Assembly: GCF_025290835.2 (NCBI RefSeq)
Contig: NZ_JAOCQD020000003.1
Location: 744,001 to 808,000, forward strand
From: Aquabacterium sp. OR-4
GTDB lineage: Bacteria > Pseudomonadota > Gammaproteobacteria > Burkholderiales > Burkholderiaceae_C
Length of the DNA: 64,000 nt
Direction: 5' to 3'
Made by a program: the position numbers and the translations under genes. The notes beneath the pieces were generated by a model. The model had not been told where the DNA came from. It was given only the letters and a program-made list of their open reading frames with translations, and did no database searches. The number at the start of each line of letters is the position of its first letter. Position 1 is the stretch's first letter. Positions 37,239-46,196 of the stretch are shown one piece after another.

Positions 37239-39413
37239 ATGACGAACGTGATCGGCATCAGTCTCGGTGCGCGGCGCCACGACTTCGAGCTGCGCACCCG
37301 GCTGCTGGGTCAAAGCCTGCAGGTGCAGCGCGTGGGCACCGACGGCAGCCTGACCCAGGCCACGAAGCTGCTGAAGTACTGGGACCGCCATGCGCAGGCC
37401 ATCGGCCTGGGCCTGGTGAAGGACAGCGCGCGTTTCGGCGCGCAGCGCGAGATCGACGCCGACCTGGCGCGCCTGGCCGGCGTGGCGCAGCGCGTGCCGG
37501 TGACCACCGGCGCGCGGCTGTCGGAGATTCTTCTCGAGTGGTCGCTGCGCCATGCGCAGACGACGCTGGGCCACTACTTCGACAACGCCAACGTGCTGTT
37601 CTTCTCGGGCCTGGCCCACCACCGCCTGGCCATGGCCATGCAGGAGTACACCGAGAACCTGCTGTTCGCCGACCCGCTGATGCAGCTGGGCGTGCCCAAG
37701 ATGCTGACCTCGCTCGACGCCCTGGGCCTGTACGCCAGCGGCGCGCACTGCGTGAGCGACTGGCGCCCGCCGCGCCTGATGAGCGGCCCGCTGCTGCGCC
37801 AGTGGACGCAGTTCGTGCTGCGCAAGGCCATGGCGCGCGCCAGCGTGGTGGTGGCGCCGGTGCACGAGCTCGACGGCTTCGGCCTCGAGGAGCTGGCCGG
37901 CAAGACCTTGATCACCACCACCGTCAACGACGAGCGCCTGGCCCGCTTCAAGGCCGCCGGCGTGCACCTGGTGATCGACGCCGCGCCGTTGTGCGAGGGC
38001 CAGGTGATCGACCCCGCGCTGCTCGACGCCATGCTGCTGGCCGCCACCGGCAAGGCGCCCGACGAGATCGCCGACGACGACTATCTGGCCATGCTGGCCG
38101 ACGAGGGGCTGCAGCCGCGCCTGCTCTACCCCAACGGCTTCCAGCGCACCAACCGCTTCGCCTTCGTGATCCACCCGCTGTCGCAGGAGTACTTCAAGAA
38201 GGTCAAGCCGATCGAGCTGCTCAGCCGCGTCTCGCCGCCGCTGCTGATGGACTCGCTGGAAAAGGTGATGGCCTATGCGCCGCCCTTCGTCTACAGCAAG
38301 GTCGAGGGCATTCGCAGCCCCACTGGCGTGGCCTGCGAGGGCTGGCTGATCAGCGTGGGCGGCACACCGCGCGAGATCATGAACCACCGGCCCGAGTTCA
38401 CCTACCGGCGCCTGCTGGCCGCCGCCGACATGGCCAAGAAGCTGGGCGCGCAGATCATGGGCCTGGGCGCCTTCACCAAGGTGGTGGGCGATGCCGGCGT
38501 CACGGTGGCCCGCCGCGCCTCGCTGCCCATCACCACCGGCAACAGCTACAGCGCCTCGGGCGCGCTGTGGGCCGCGCACGATGCCCTGCTGCGCATGAAG
38601 CTGCTGCCGCGGCCGCGCGGCAAGGGGCGGGTGAAGTTCAAGGCCATGATCGTGGGCGCCACCGGGGCCATCGGCGCGGCCTGCGCGCGGCTGATGGTGC
38701 GCGCCGCCGAAGAGGTGACCCTGGTCTCGCCCGAGGCCGCCAAGCTGCTGGCGCTGAAAGAATCCCTCCTGCTGGAGACGCCCGACGCCCGGGTGGTGCT
38801 GTGCGCCCAGGCCGACAGCCACATCGCCGACATGGACATGATCGTCACCGCCACCTCGGGCGCCGGCAAGAAGGTGCTCGACATCATGAAGGTCAAGCCC
38901 GGCTGCGTGATCACCGACGTGGCCCGCCCGCTCGACCTGCCAGCCAGCGAGGTGGCCAAGCGCCCCGACGTGCTGGTGATCGAAAGCGGCGAGATCCGCC
39001 TGCCCGGCGAGGTGCAGATGAAGAACATCGGCCTGCCCCGGGGCGTGGCCTACGCCTGCCTGGCCGAGACCATCGTGCTGGCGCTGGAGGGGCGCTTCGA
39101 GAACTTCACCGTCGGCCGCCAGATCGAGTGGGAGAAGGTGCGCGAGATCTACCAGCTGGGCCTCAAGCACGGCATGCAGCTGGCGGCGATCTCGGGCGTG
39201 AACGGCGTGTTCAGCGATGAGGACATCGCCCGCGTGCGCACGCTGGCGCTGGCGGCGCGGGCGGCGGCGGCCAAGGCGCCAGCACCGGCGGCACCGGCCG
39301 CACCGGGCGCCGGCGGTGCCCTACCGCCCGTGGTGGCGCCGTTTGTCAAGCCCGTCCGGCGCCGTTCCAGCGCCCGGACAACGCGGGCGCGGGCCGTTTC
39401 TTCCGGCGATTGA
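37239..39413 (+). CDS. Two-domain dehydrogenase with acyl-ACP-reductase-like C-terminal half
   Basis: 724 residues. The N-terminal domain starts I-S-L-G-A-R-R-H-D and G-T-D-G-S, resembling proteins loosely annotated as quinate/shikimate-type dehydrogenases. The C-terminal half (about 300-690) matches the plan of cyanobacterial long-chain acyl-ACP reductase: L-G-A-F-T-K-V-V-G, T-T-G-N-S-Y-S-A, then a Rossmann glycine motif V-G-A-T-G-A-I-G-A-A. It ends in an Ala/Pro/Arg-rich tail. Likely NAD(P)H-dependent reduction of an acyl thioester to aldehyde, with the divergent alcohol dehydrogenase as partner. This is inference from motifs recalled, not a search. Confidence 0.65.
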   Translation: MTNVIGISLGARRHDFELRTRLLGQSLQVQRVGTDGSLTQATKLLKYWDRHAQAIGLGLVKDSARFGAQREIDADLARLAGVAQRVPVTTGARLSEILLEWSLRHAQTTLGHYFDNANVLFFSGLAHHRLAMAMQEYTENLLFADPLMQLGVPKMLTSLDALGLYASGAHCVSDWRPPRLMSGPLLRQWTQFVLRKAMARASVVVAPVHELDGFGLEELAGKTLITTTVNDERLARFKAAGVHLVIDAAPLCEGQVIDPALLDAMLLAATGKAPDEIADDDYLAMLADEGLQPRLLYPNGFQRTNRFAFVIHPLSQEYFKKVKPIELLSRVSPPLLMDSLEKVMAYAPPFVYSKVEGIRSPTGVACEGWLISVGGTPREIMNHRPEFTYRRLLAAADMAKKLGAQIMGLGAFTKVVGDAGVTVARRASLPITTGNSYSASGALWAAHDALLRMKLLPRPRGKGRVKFKAMIVGATGAIGAACARLMVRAAEEVTLVSPEAAKLLALKESLLLETPDARVVLCAQADSHIADMDMIVTATSGAGKKVLDIMKVKPGCVITDVARPLDLPASEVAKRPDVLVIESGEIRLPGEVQMKNIGLPRGVAYACLAETIVLALEGRFENFTVGRQIEWEKVREIYQLGLKHGMQLAAISGVNGVFSDEDIARVRTLALAARAAAAKAPAPAAPAAPGAGGALPPVVAPFVKPVRRRSSARTTRARAVSSGD

Positions 39414-39463
39414 GCTGCAGCCGGCCGGGCCATGATCCGTGCAAACGGACGACGGGGTGACAC

Positions 39464-40627
39464 GTGCTGGTACTGGATGCTGCGACGGGATGGATGGTGG
39501 GGGGCGCCGCAGGCGGCGTGGCCCTGATCGTGGGCTTGATGCTGGCCGCCGCACGGCGCCGCCGGGCGCGTGCCGCGGCACGCACACCGGGCGAGCTGAG
39601 CGTGCCTGACCTGCGCTGGCCCGCGCGTGCTGACACCAGCGCCACGGGCGCTGCACCCACGGCCGACGCACTGCAGGCCGCCGATGCACCGGCCGAGGCC
39701 GAGGCCGTGGTGGAGGCCCCGGCCCGGCCCACGCCGGCACCGGCACCGCTGGCGGCCAGCTACCCCGATCTGCGCGAGCGCACACCGGCGCCGGCGCAGC
39801 GCTCGTCCGACCAGATCCGCGCCGAGATCGCCGCGCATGCCGAACGCCTGGCCTCGGCGCGTGCCGCCCGGGCCCAGCGCAACAGCGCCGAGGCCGCGGC
39901 CCGCCTGGCGGCCGAGCGCCCGTCCGCGGCGGCGGCGATGGACTTGTCGCTCGACGACCTGCGCGCCGACGACGGCCCGGTGTTCGACCCGACCCGCAGC
40001 ACGCCCTGGCAGCGGGTGGCCGAGTCGGTGGCGCGTGCCCGGGCTGGCGAGGCGTCGACCAAGGGGGCCACCGAGGCCCTGCGCGCCGCCGTGGCCTCGG
40101 GTGGCGACACCACCACCGTGCCGCGGCCGGCCTCGGTGCGGCCGAGCGATTTCATGGTGCGCACCGCGGTGCCGCGCATGCCGCCCATCGACCCGGCCGA
40201 GCTGCGCGCCCGCCCGCGCCGCATCCTGATCGCCGACGATGCCCGCGTGGTGCGCGTCAAGCTGCAGCGCCTGCTGCAGGCCCAGGGCTGGCAGGTGACC
40301 GAGGCCGCCGATGGCGACGCCGCCCTGCAGGCGCTGGAGGCCGAACGCCCTGATCTGGTGATCACCGATGTCGACATGCCCGGCTGCAACGGCTTCATGC
40401 TGACCCGTGCGCTGCGCGCCCGGCCGGCCACGGCAGATGTTCCGGTGGTGATGATCACCGCCGCCGACGACCAGCACCGCGACGAGGCCATGCGTGCCGG
40501 CGTGACCGTGCTGCTGGGCAAGCCCTATGGCGAGGCCGCGTTGCTGTCGCACCTGTGCCGCCTGATGGGCCTGCCGCCGGTGCCGCCGGTGGCCACCACC
40601 CGGCCGGCCGAGCTGGCCACGGCCTGA
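39464..40627 (+). CDS. Membrane-anchored receiver-domain response regulator
   Basis: 387 residues: one N-terminal membrane helix (about 8-28) with a following R-R-R-R-A-R stop-transfer cluster, a long Ala/Pro-rich disordered and partly coiled region (about 30-245), then a CheY-type receiver (about 250-375) with the acidic pair I-A-D-D-A, phospho-acceptor Asp302 (V-I-T-D-V-D-M-P-G), a conserved I-T-A-A and Lys in L-G-K-P-Y. There is no output domain. GTG 39464 preceded by GGGGTGA is the likely start. No histidine kinase is nearby. Confidence 0.82.
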   Translation: MLVLDAATGWMVGGAAGGVALIVGLMLAAARRRRARAAARTPGELSVPDLRWPARADTSATGAAPTADALQAADAPAEAEAVVEAPARPTPAPAPLAASYPDLRERTPAPAQRSSDQIRAEIAAHAERLASARAARAQRNSAEAAARLAAERPSAAAAMDLSLDDLRADDGPVFDPTRSTPWQRVAESVARARAGEASTKGATEALRAAVASGGDTTTVPRPASVRPSDFMVRTAVPRMPPIDPAELRARPRRILIADDARVVRVKLQRLLQAQGWQVTEAADGDAALQALEAERPDLVITDVDMPGCNGFMLTRALRARPATADVPVVMITAADDQHRDEAMRAGVTVLLGKPYGEAALLSHLCRLMGLPPVPPVATTRPAELATA

Positions 40628-40651
40628 GCGGGCCCGGCCAGGCCGCGCCGT

Positions 40652-41458
40652 TCAGCCCGGCGCCGTCCGGTAGCCCAGGCGCAGCGAGATCGACGCGGCC
40701 GCGTCGCGCAGCTGGCTGGCGATGCTGCCGTCCCAGCGCACATCGATCGCCGCCGATGGCGCAATGATCACCATCGCCAGCACCATGCTGCCGCGGTGGT
40801 CGAACACCGGTGCCGCCAGCGCGCTGACGCCGGCCACCACGCCGCCCTCGGTACGCGACAGGCCTTGCGCACGCACCTCGGCCAGCACGCCGCGCTCGAA
40901 CTGCGGCCACGGCGGCAGGCTGTCGCCGCGACGCTCGGCGTCGTAGAAGGGCCGCACCTGGGCCTCGGGCAGATGGGCGGCAAAGGCCCGGCCCGACGCC
41001 GTGCCACCGATCGAGAACACCGTGCCCTGGCGCATGTTCACATGCACCGCGGCGGGCGATTCGGCCAGCCACACGATGGTGGGCCCGGCCGTGCCCCACA
41101 CCGCAATGGCCAGGGTGTGGCCGGTGGCCGCCGCCAGCTCATCCAGCAAGGGCGCGGCCATGCGCACCGGATCAACCTGCTGCAGGCTCATCAGACCCAG
41201 CTGCAGCGCCAGCGGGCCCAGGCCGTAGCGGCCGCTGGCCTTGTCCTGCTCCACCAGGCCGATCTTGCCGAAGCTCACCAGGTAGGGGTGCGCCTTGGCG
41301 GCCGCCATGCCGGCGGCGGCAGCCAGATCCTTCAAGGCCATTGGCCGGCCCTGGTGCGCCAGCGCGCGCAGCAGCTGGCCGCCAACCTCGATGCTCTGGA
41401 TGCCACGCTGCTCGTGTTCGGGTTTGGGCTCGGTGGCGCTCACGGCGGTTTGATGCAC
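40652..41458 (-). CDS. IclR-family transcriptional regulator
   Basis: 268 residues: winged HTH (about 20-80; S-I-E-V-G-G-Q-L-L-R-A-L, then L-K-D-L-A-A-A-A-G-M) and an effector-binding IclR domain (T-L-A-I-A-V-W-G; G-T-A-S-G-R-A-F-A-A-H-L-P). Divergent from the TPR protein gene with about 100 bp between starts. Such regulators often control aromatic or acyl catabolism, but no obvious target operon is adjacent. Confidence 0.87.
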   Translation of the reverse strand: MHQTAVSATEPKPEHEQRGIQSIEVGGQLLRALAHQGRPMALKDLAAAAGMAAAKAHPYLVSFGKIGLVEQDKASGRYGLGPLALQLGLMSLQQVDPVRMAAPLLDELAAATGHTLAIAVWGTAGPTIVWLAESPAAVHVNMRQGTVFSIGGTASGRAFAAHLPEAQVRPFYDAERRGDSLPPWPQFERGVLAEVRAQGLSRTEGGVVAGVSALAAPVFDHRGSMVLAMVIIAPSAAIDVRWDGSIASQLRDAAASISLRLGYRTAPG

Positions 41459-41562
41459 TTAGGGGGTGGACGGTGTCAGCGCGCATTGTCGTCGGCGCGT
41501 TGGGCACATCGCGCGGCTGTCGCGCGGATCAAGGCGGCGGCCGCCGCAGGAGCATCGGGCCC

Positions 41563-42570
41563 ATGGGGATTTTTTGCGCGCCGGCTGGGCGTTGGGCGGG
41601 CTGTGTGGGCGTGCTGGCGGGCCTGCTGGCCGCGCCGGCGCAGGCGCAGTTTTTTCGCGACGCGGCGCTGCAGCGCCTGGCCGACGGCGACCGCATCGCC
41701 GAGCTGGGCCAGGCCGCGCTGGCCCGCGTGGCGGCGCGTGCCGACGACGCCCAGGCCGTGCTGGGCCTGGCCGTGGCCGCCCTGGCCAGCAACGAAGCCG
41801 CCACCCGCGAGAAGGCGCTGCAGCACGCCCAGGCCTGCATCAAGGCCCAGCCCCAGGCCGCCGAGTGCCAGTACGCGCTGGGCTCGGTGCTGGGGGTGCA
41901 TGCCATGAGCCAGGGCATGGTCACGATGGCCGCCCAGGCCGGCCAGGTGAAGGAGGCACTGGCCGAGGCCTTCCGCCTGTCGCCGCAGTGGTACCCGGCG
42001 CGCGGCGCGCTGGTCGAGTTCTACCTGCTGGCCCCCGGCATGCTGGGCGGCAGCAACGCCCGCGCGGCCGAGCTGGCGCGCACGGCGCCGCGGCCCGAGC
42101 AGGTGCGGGCGCTCGAGGGCCGCGTGGCGCTGGCCGATGGCCGGCTCGAGCAGGCGGCCAGCCTGCTGCTGGAGATTCCGGCCGGCGGCGACAGCGCGGT
42201 GGCCGACGACATGCGCCAGTGGGCCGGCCTGGTGGGCTACCAGTGGCTGCAGAAGGACCAGCCGGCCAAGGCCCGGCCGGTGTTCGAGCGCCTGCTGCGC
42301 GACCAGCCCGACTGGGCCACCGGCGGCTACGGCCTGGGCCGCGTGCTGGCCTTGCAGGGTCAGCATGCCGAGGCGGTGCGGGTGTACGAGCAGGTGCGCA
42401 TGCTGCGCGGCGCCGCACAGCTGCCCATCGACTACCGCCTGGGGCAGTCGTACGAATCGCTGGGCCAGGCCGAGCCGGCCCGCGCCGCCTATGGCCGCTA
42501 CATCAAGCGCGGCGTGGGCCAGCCCAAGCAGCTGGACGACGCGCGCAAGCGGCTGGCGCTGCTGGGCTGA
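41563..42570 (+). CDS. Periplasmic TPR-repeat protein
   Basis: 335 residues: signal peptide (about 1-28, A-P-A-Q-A-Q), then helical repeats with TPR spacing, including A-Q-A-C-I-K-A-Q-P-Q-A-A-E-C, a middle segment W-Y-P-A-R-G-A-L-V-E-F-Y-L-L-A-P-G-M-L-G-G, and C-terminal repeats ending G-R-Y-I-K-R. AGGAG ten bases before ATG 41563 decides the start. Protein-interaction role in the envelope is likely; partner unknown. Confidence 0.8.
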   Translation: MGIFCAPAGRWAGCVGVLAGLLAAPAQAQFFRDAALQRLADGDRIAELGQAALARVAARADDAQAVLGLAVAALASNEAATREKALQHAQACIKAQPQAAECQYALGSVLGVHAMSQGMVTMAAQAGQVKEALAEAFRLSPQWYPARGALVEFYLLAPGMLGGSNARAAELARTAPRPEQVRALEGRVALADGRLEQAASLLLEIPAGGDSAVADDMRQWAGLVGYQWLQKDQPAKARPVFERLLRDQPDWATGGYGLGRVLALQGQHAEAVRVYEQVRMLRGAAQLPIDYRLGQSYESLGQAEPARAAYGRYIKRGVGQPKQLDDARKRLALLG

Positions 42571-42582
42571 GCAGGCACAGCG

Positions 42583-42604
42583 GGCCGGGCTGAACAGCCC
42601 GGCC
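42583..42604 (+). terminator. Candidate hairpin terminator after the TPR gene
   Basis: Perfect 9-bp stem GGCCGGGCT/AGCCCGGCC with the tetraloop GAAC, 13 bases after the stop codon. No T-tract follows. Confidence 0.5.
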
Positions 42605-42641
42605 GGTGGCGGCAGAATCGGGCGCTTCAGCCACCCGACCG

Positions 42642-43073
42642 ATGCCGCCCATGTCTGCCACTGCGCTGTTCCACCTGGCCTTTCCTGTGCATGACATCGC
42701 CGAGGCGCGCCGCTTCTACGGCGGCCTGCTCGGCTGCCCCGAGGGCCGCAGCAGCGAGGCCTGGGTGGATTTCGACTTCTACGGCCACCAGGTGGTGGCC
42801 CACCTGAGCCCGGCCGAATGTGGCCACCGCGCCACCAGCCAGGTTGACGGCGACGACGTGCCGGTGCGGCACTTCGGCGCCATCTTGCCGATGGCCGACT
42901 GGGAGGCGCTGGCCGCCCGGCTGCAGGGCGCCGGCACACGTTTCATCGTGGCGCCGCATGTGCGCTTCAAGGGCCAGGTGGGCGAGCAGGCCACGATGTT
43001 CTTTCTTGATCCCAGCGGCAATGCGCTCGAGTTCAAGAGCTTTGCCGACATGAGCCAGGTGTTCGCCAAGTGA
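42642..43073 (+). CDS. VOC-superfamily protein (glyoxalase/dioxygenase fold)
   Basis: 143 residues with two beta-alpha-beta-beta-beta modules: L-F-H-L-A-F-P-V-H-D (metal-ligand His near the start), the R-R-F-Y-G-G-L-L-G-C helix, and the late strand F-F-L-D-P-S-G-N-A-L-E-F-K with the family's Glu ligand. Probably a dioxygenase- or glyoxalase-like enzyme. ATG 42642 and ATG 42651 are both possible. Overlaps the next gene by 4 bp (GTGA). Confidence 0.82.
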   Translation: MPPMSATALFHLAFPVHDIAEARRFYGGLLGCPEGRSSEAWVDFDFYGHQVVAHLSPAECGHRATSQVDGDDVPVRHFGAILPMADWEALAARLQGAGTRFIVAPHVRFKGQVGEQATMFFLDPSGNALEFKSFADMSQVFAK

Positions 43074-44083
43074 GCGCGGCCTGGCCGGCAGGCGGCGCGC
43101 CGGTGCGCGTGGCCGTGGTGGGCGTGGGTGCCATCGGCGGCTTTGTCGGCGCCCGGCTGGGGCTGCTGCCCGAGGTTCGCGTCAGTGCGCTGGCCCGCGG
43201 CGCCACCTTGCAGGCGCTGCAAAGCCACGGCCTGCGGCTGCGCATGGGGGGCGAGATGCTCAGCGCACCGGTGCTGGCCAGCGCGCATGCGGCCGATCTG
43301 GGGCCGCAGGATCTGGTGCTGATCGCCGTCAAGGGCCCGGCCCTGGCCGCAGTGGCACGCGACATCGCACCGCTGCTGGCCCCGCACACGCTGGTGGTGC
43401 CGGCCATGAACGGCGTGCCCTGGTGGTTCAGCCAGGCCTTGCCGGTGCTGGGCGGCCAGCCGCTGGCGGCGGTGGACCCGCAGGGCCGCATTGCCGAGGC
43501 GATTCCGTTCGCGCAGGTGCTGGGCTGCGTGGTGCACGCCAGCTGCCTGACCGAGGCCCCGGGCCTGGCGGCGCATGTGATGGGCCGCGGCCTGATCGTC
43601 GGCGAGCCGCTGGGTGGCGCCTCGGCCCGCGCCGAGGCCGTGGTGGCGCTGCTGCAGCGGGCGGGTTTCGAGGCCACGCTGGCCGCCGATGTGCGCCTGG
43701 ATGCCTGGTACAAGCTGTGGGGCAACATGACCATGAACCCGATCACCGCGATCACCGGGGCCACGGTCGACCGGGTGCTTGACGACCCGCTGACCCGCCA
43801 GCTGTGCAGCCAGGCGATGGCCGAGGCCCAGGCCGTGGGCGCGGCCATCGGCTGCGGCATCGGGCAGACGCCCGAAGACCGGCACCAGATCACCCGCAAG
43901 CTCGGCGCGTTCAAGACCTCGATGCTGCAGGACGTGGAGGCCGGCCGCGCCCTCGAGCTGGACGCGCTGGTAGGCGCGGTGCACGAGATCGCCCAGCGCG
44001 TGGGCGTGGACACGCCCTTCATCGGCGCGCTGCTGGGCCTGGCCCGCCTGCGCGGCCAGGTGCTGGGGCTGTACCCGGCCTGA
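43070..44083 (+). CDS. 2-dehydropantoate 2-reductase-like (ApbA/PanE family)
   Basis: 337 residues: N-terminal Rossmann motif V-A-V-V-G-V-G-A-I-G-G, K-G-P at about residue 87 (conserved Lys region), V-P-A-M-N-G-V-P-W, and a helical C-terminal domain with K-L-W-G-N-M-T-M-N-P and the family's late S-M-L-Q-D motif. NADPH-dependent ketoacid reductase. A role in pantothenate synthesis is not certain, since many paralogues exist. GTG 43070 overlaps the VOC stop. Confidence 0.86.
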   Translation: MSAAWPAGGAPVRVAVVGVGAIGGFVGARLGLLPEVRVSALARGATLQALQSHGLRLRMGGEMLSAPVLASAHAADLGPQDLVLIAVKGPALAAVARDIAPLLAPHTLVVPAMNGVPWWFSQALPVLGGQPLAAVDPQGRIAEAIPFAQVLGCVVHASCLTEAPGLAAHVMGRGLIVGEPLGGASARAEAVVALLQRAGFEATLAADVRLDAWYKLWGNMTMNPITAITGATVDRVLDDPLTRQLCSQAMAEAQAVGAAIGCGIGQTPEDRHQITRKLGAFKTSMLQDVEAGRALELDALVGAVHEIAQRVGVDTPFIGALLGLARLRGQVLGLYPA

Positions 44084-44126
44084 GCGTTGGTGGCGGGCCT
44101 TGCCGCTGCGGCGCGGGGGCGCCCGT

Positions 44127-44834
44127 TCAGGCCGGGCGTGCGGGGATGTGGAGGCCGCGTTGCACGGCCGGCCGCGCCAGGAAGGCGGCCACCACGCGCT
44201 GCACTTGGGCAAAGTCGGCATAGCCCACCAGATCGGCGGCAGCGTAGAAGCCGACCAGGTTGTTCACCCAGGGCCAGATGGCGATGTCGGCCATGCTGTA
44301 GTCGGCGCCCATGATCCAGTCGCGGCCGTTCAGGCGCTGGTCGAGCACGCCAAGCAGGCGGTGCGATTCGGCCACGTAGCGGTCGCGCGGGCGCTTGTCG
44401 TCGAAGTCTTTGCCGGCAAACTTGTGAAAGAAGCCGAGCTGGCCAAACATCGGCCCCACACCGCCCATCTGGAACATCAGCCACTGGATGGCTTCATAAC
44501 GCACCGCCGGCGCGGCCGGCATCAGGCGACCGGTCTTGTCGGCCAGGTACAGCAGGATCGCGCCCGATTCAAACAAGGCCAGCGGCTGGCCGCCCGGACC
44601 GTCGGGGTCGAGGATGGCCGGGATCTTGTTGTTCGGGTTGAGCGACAGGAACTCGGGGCTCAGCTGCTCGTTGCGGTCAAAGCGCACCAGGTGCGGCTCG
44701 TAGGGCAGGCCCAGTTCTTCCAGCGCAATGCTCACCTTCACGCCATTGGGCGTGGGCAGGGAGTACAGCTGCAGCCGGTCGGGTTGGGTGGCGGGCCACT
44801 TGTGGGTGATGGCAAAGGTGGACAGGTCGGCCAT
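44127..44834 (-). CDS. Glutathione S-transferase (YfcG/Ure2p-like)
   Basis: 235 residues: thioredoxin-fold N-domain with T-P-N-G-V-K-V-S-I-A-L-E-E-L-G-L-P-Y, conserved N-P-N-N-K-I-P-A-I and E-S-G-A-I-L-L-Y-L (glutathione gamma-Glu site), then the all-helical C-domain with D-Y-S-M-A-D-I-A-I-W-P-W. The T-P-N-G-X-K-V segment is the signature of the disulfide-bond reductase subgroup. Cytoplasmic. Convergent with the panE-like gene. Confidence 0.9.
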   Translation of the reverse strand: MADLSTFAITHKWPATQPDRLQLYSLPTPNGVKVSIALEELGLPYEPHLVRFDRNEQLSPEFLSLNPNNKIPAILDPDGPGGQPLALFESGAILLYLADKTGRLMPAAPAVRYEAIQWLMFQMGGVGPMFGQLGFFHKFAGKDFDDKRPRDRYVAESHRLLGVLDQRLNGRDWIMGADYSMADIAIWPWVNNLVGFYAAADLVGYADFAQVQRVVAAFLARPAVQRGLHIPARPA

Positions 44835-44912
44835 GGCGGTTGGGAGGGGATGAGTGGGCGGGTTGCGATGCCATTGTGGCCAGCGCCGGGCTTGGCCCTG
44901 CGCAGGGCAAGG

Positions 44913-46196
44913 TCAGGCGGGCTGTGCTGTTGCTGCGGCGGCAGGCGCCGGGGGGTGTTCGCGGATCGGCAGGTGCAGCAGGGCGGCGGCCACCGCCAGT
45001 GCCGCGTCGGCCCACCACATCCATTGGTAGCTGCCGCTCAGCTCGAAGGCCTTGCCACCCAGCCAGGCGCCGAGAAAGCCGCCGATCTGGTGCGTCACCA
45101 TCACCAAGCCAAACAGCGTGCCCATGTGGGCCGGCCCGAAAAAGCGTGCCACCAGCCCGGCCGTGGGTGGCACGGTGCTCAGGAAGGTGAGGCCCATCAC
45201 CGCGGCAAACACCAGCATCACGGTCTGGGTCTTGGGCGCCAGCACAAACAGCAGCACGGCCAGTGCGCGCGTGGCGTAGATCAGCGACAGCAGGCGCTTC
45301 ATGGGCCAGCGGCCCTGGCGGTAGCCGATGGCCCAGCCGATGCCCAGGCTGCCGACGATGTTGAACAGACCGAGCACTGCCAGCGCCCAGGCGCCCACCT
45401 CGGGCGGCAACTGGCACGCGGCCACCACGCCGGGCAGGTGCGTGGCCAGAAAGGCCACATGGAAGCCGCAGACGAAGAAGCCCGCGGCCAGCAGGCGGTA
45501 GCTGGGGTCGGCCAGGGCCTGGGCCACGGCCTGGCGCGTGCTCTGGCGCGGGGCGGCGCCGGAGCTGGCCTGCTGAACGCCCTGGCCACGCAGCACCCAG
45601 GCGGCCGGCAGGGCCAGCAGACTCAGCACGGCCAGGGTGTGCACGGCGGCCATCCAGCCGGCCGCCGCGGTGACGGCCTGGGCCAGGGGCGCAAACACGA
45701 ACTGGCCGAAGGAGCCGCCGGCGTTGACCACACCGGTGGCGAAGCCGCGGCGCTCGGCCGGCACCAGGCGCGTGGTGGCCGACATCAGCACCGAGGGGCC
45801 GGCCATGCCGGCGCCGCCGGCCGCCAGCACGCCAATGGCCAGGATCAGCCCGGGCGTGCTGTGCATGTGCGGGATCAGCGCCGTGCCGGCGGCCACCAGC
45901 AGCACGCCGCACACCAGCACCCGGCCCGGGCCGACGCGATCGGCCACCATGCCGGCCACCGGCTGGGTGAGGCCCCAGCACAGCTGGCCAAAGGCGAAGG
46001 CCAGGCTGATGCTGGCCAGGCCCAGGCCGGTGTGGCTGTTGATGGCGCCGAGAAACAGGCCCATCGACTGGCGTGCCCCCATGGTCAGCGCAAAGGTGCC
46101 GGCGGCGGCCAGCAGCACCCAGGCCAGGGCGGGCAGCGGCCTGGCGACTGCGGCGTCGGGTGCGGCGGCGGGTGTGCGCGGTGCTGCCTCAGACAT
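44913..46196 (-). CDS. MFS transporter
   Basis: 427 residues, twelve predicted membrane helices. The major-facilitator loop 2-3 motif (G-M-V-A-D-R-V-G-P-G-R-V) is clear, and the middle loop is Gln/Ser/Ala-rich. Substrate unknown. The ATG at 46196 lies within the end of the MarR gene (8-bp overlap), so it is probably co-transcribed and controlled by that regulator. Confidence 0.87.
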   Translation of the reverse strand: MSEAAPRTPAAAPDAAVARPLPALAWVLLAAAGTFALTMGARQSMGLFLGAINSHTGLGLASISLAFAFGQLCWGLTQPVAGMVADRVGPGRVLVCGVLLVAAGTALIPHMHSTPGLILAIGVLAAGGAGMAGPSVLMSATTRLVPAERRGFATGVVNAGGSFGQFVFAPLAQAVTAAAGWMAAVHTLAVLSLLALPAAWVLRGQGVQQASSGAAPRQSTRQAVAQALADPSYRLLAAGFFVCGFHVAFLATHLPGVVAACQLPPEVGAWALAVLGLFNIVGSLGIGWAIGYRQGRWPMKRLLSLIYATRALAVLLFVLAPKTQTVMLVFAAVMGLTFLSTVPPTAGLVARFFGPAHMGTLFGLVMVTHQIGGFLGAWLGGKAFELSGSYQWMWWADAALAVAAALLHLPIREHPPAPAAAATAQPA

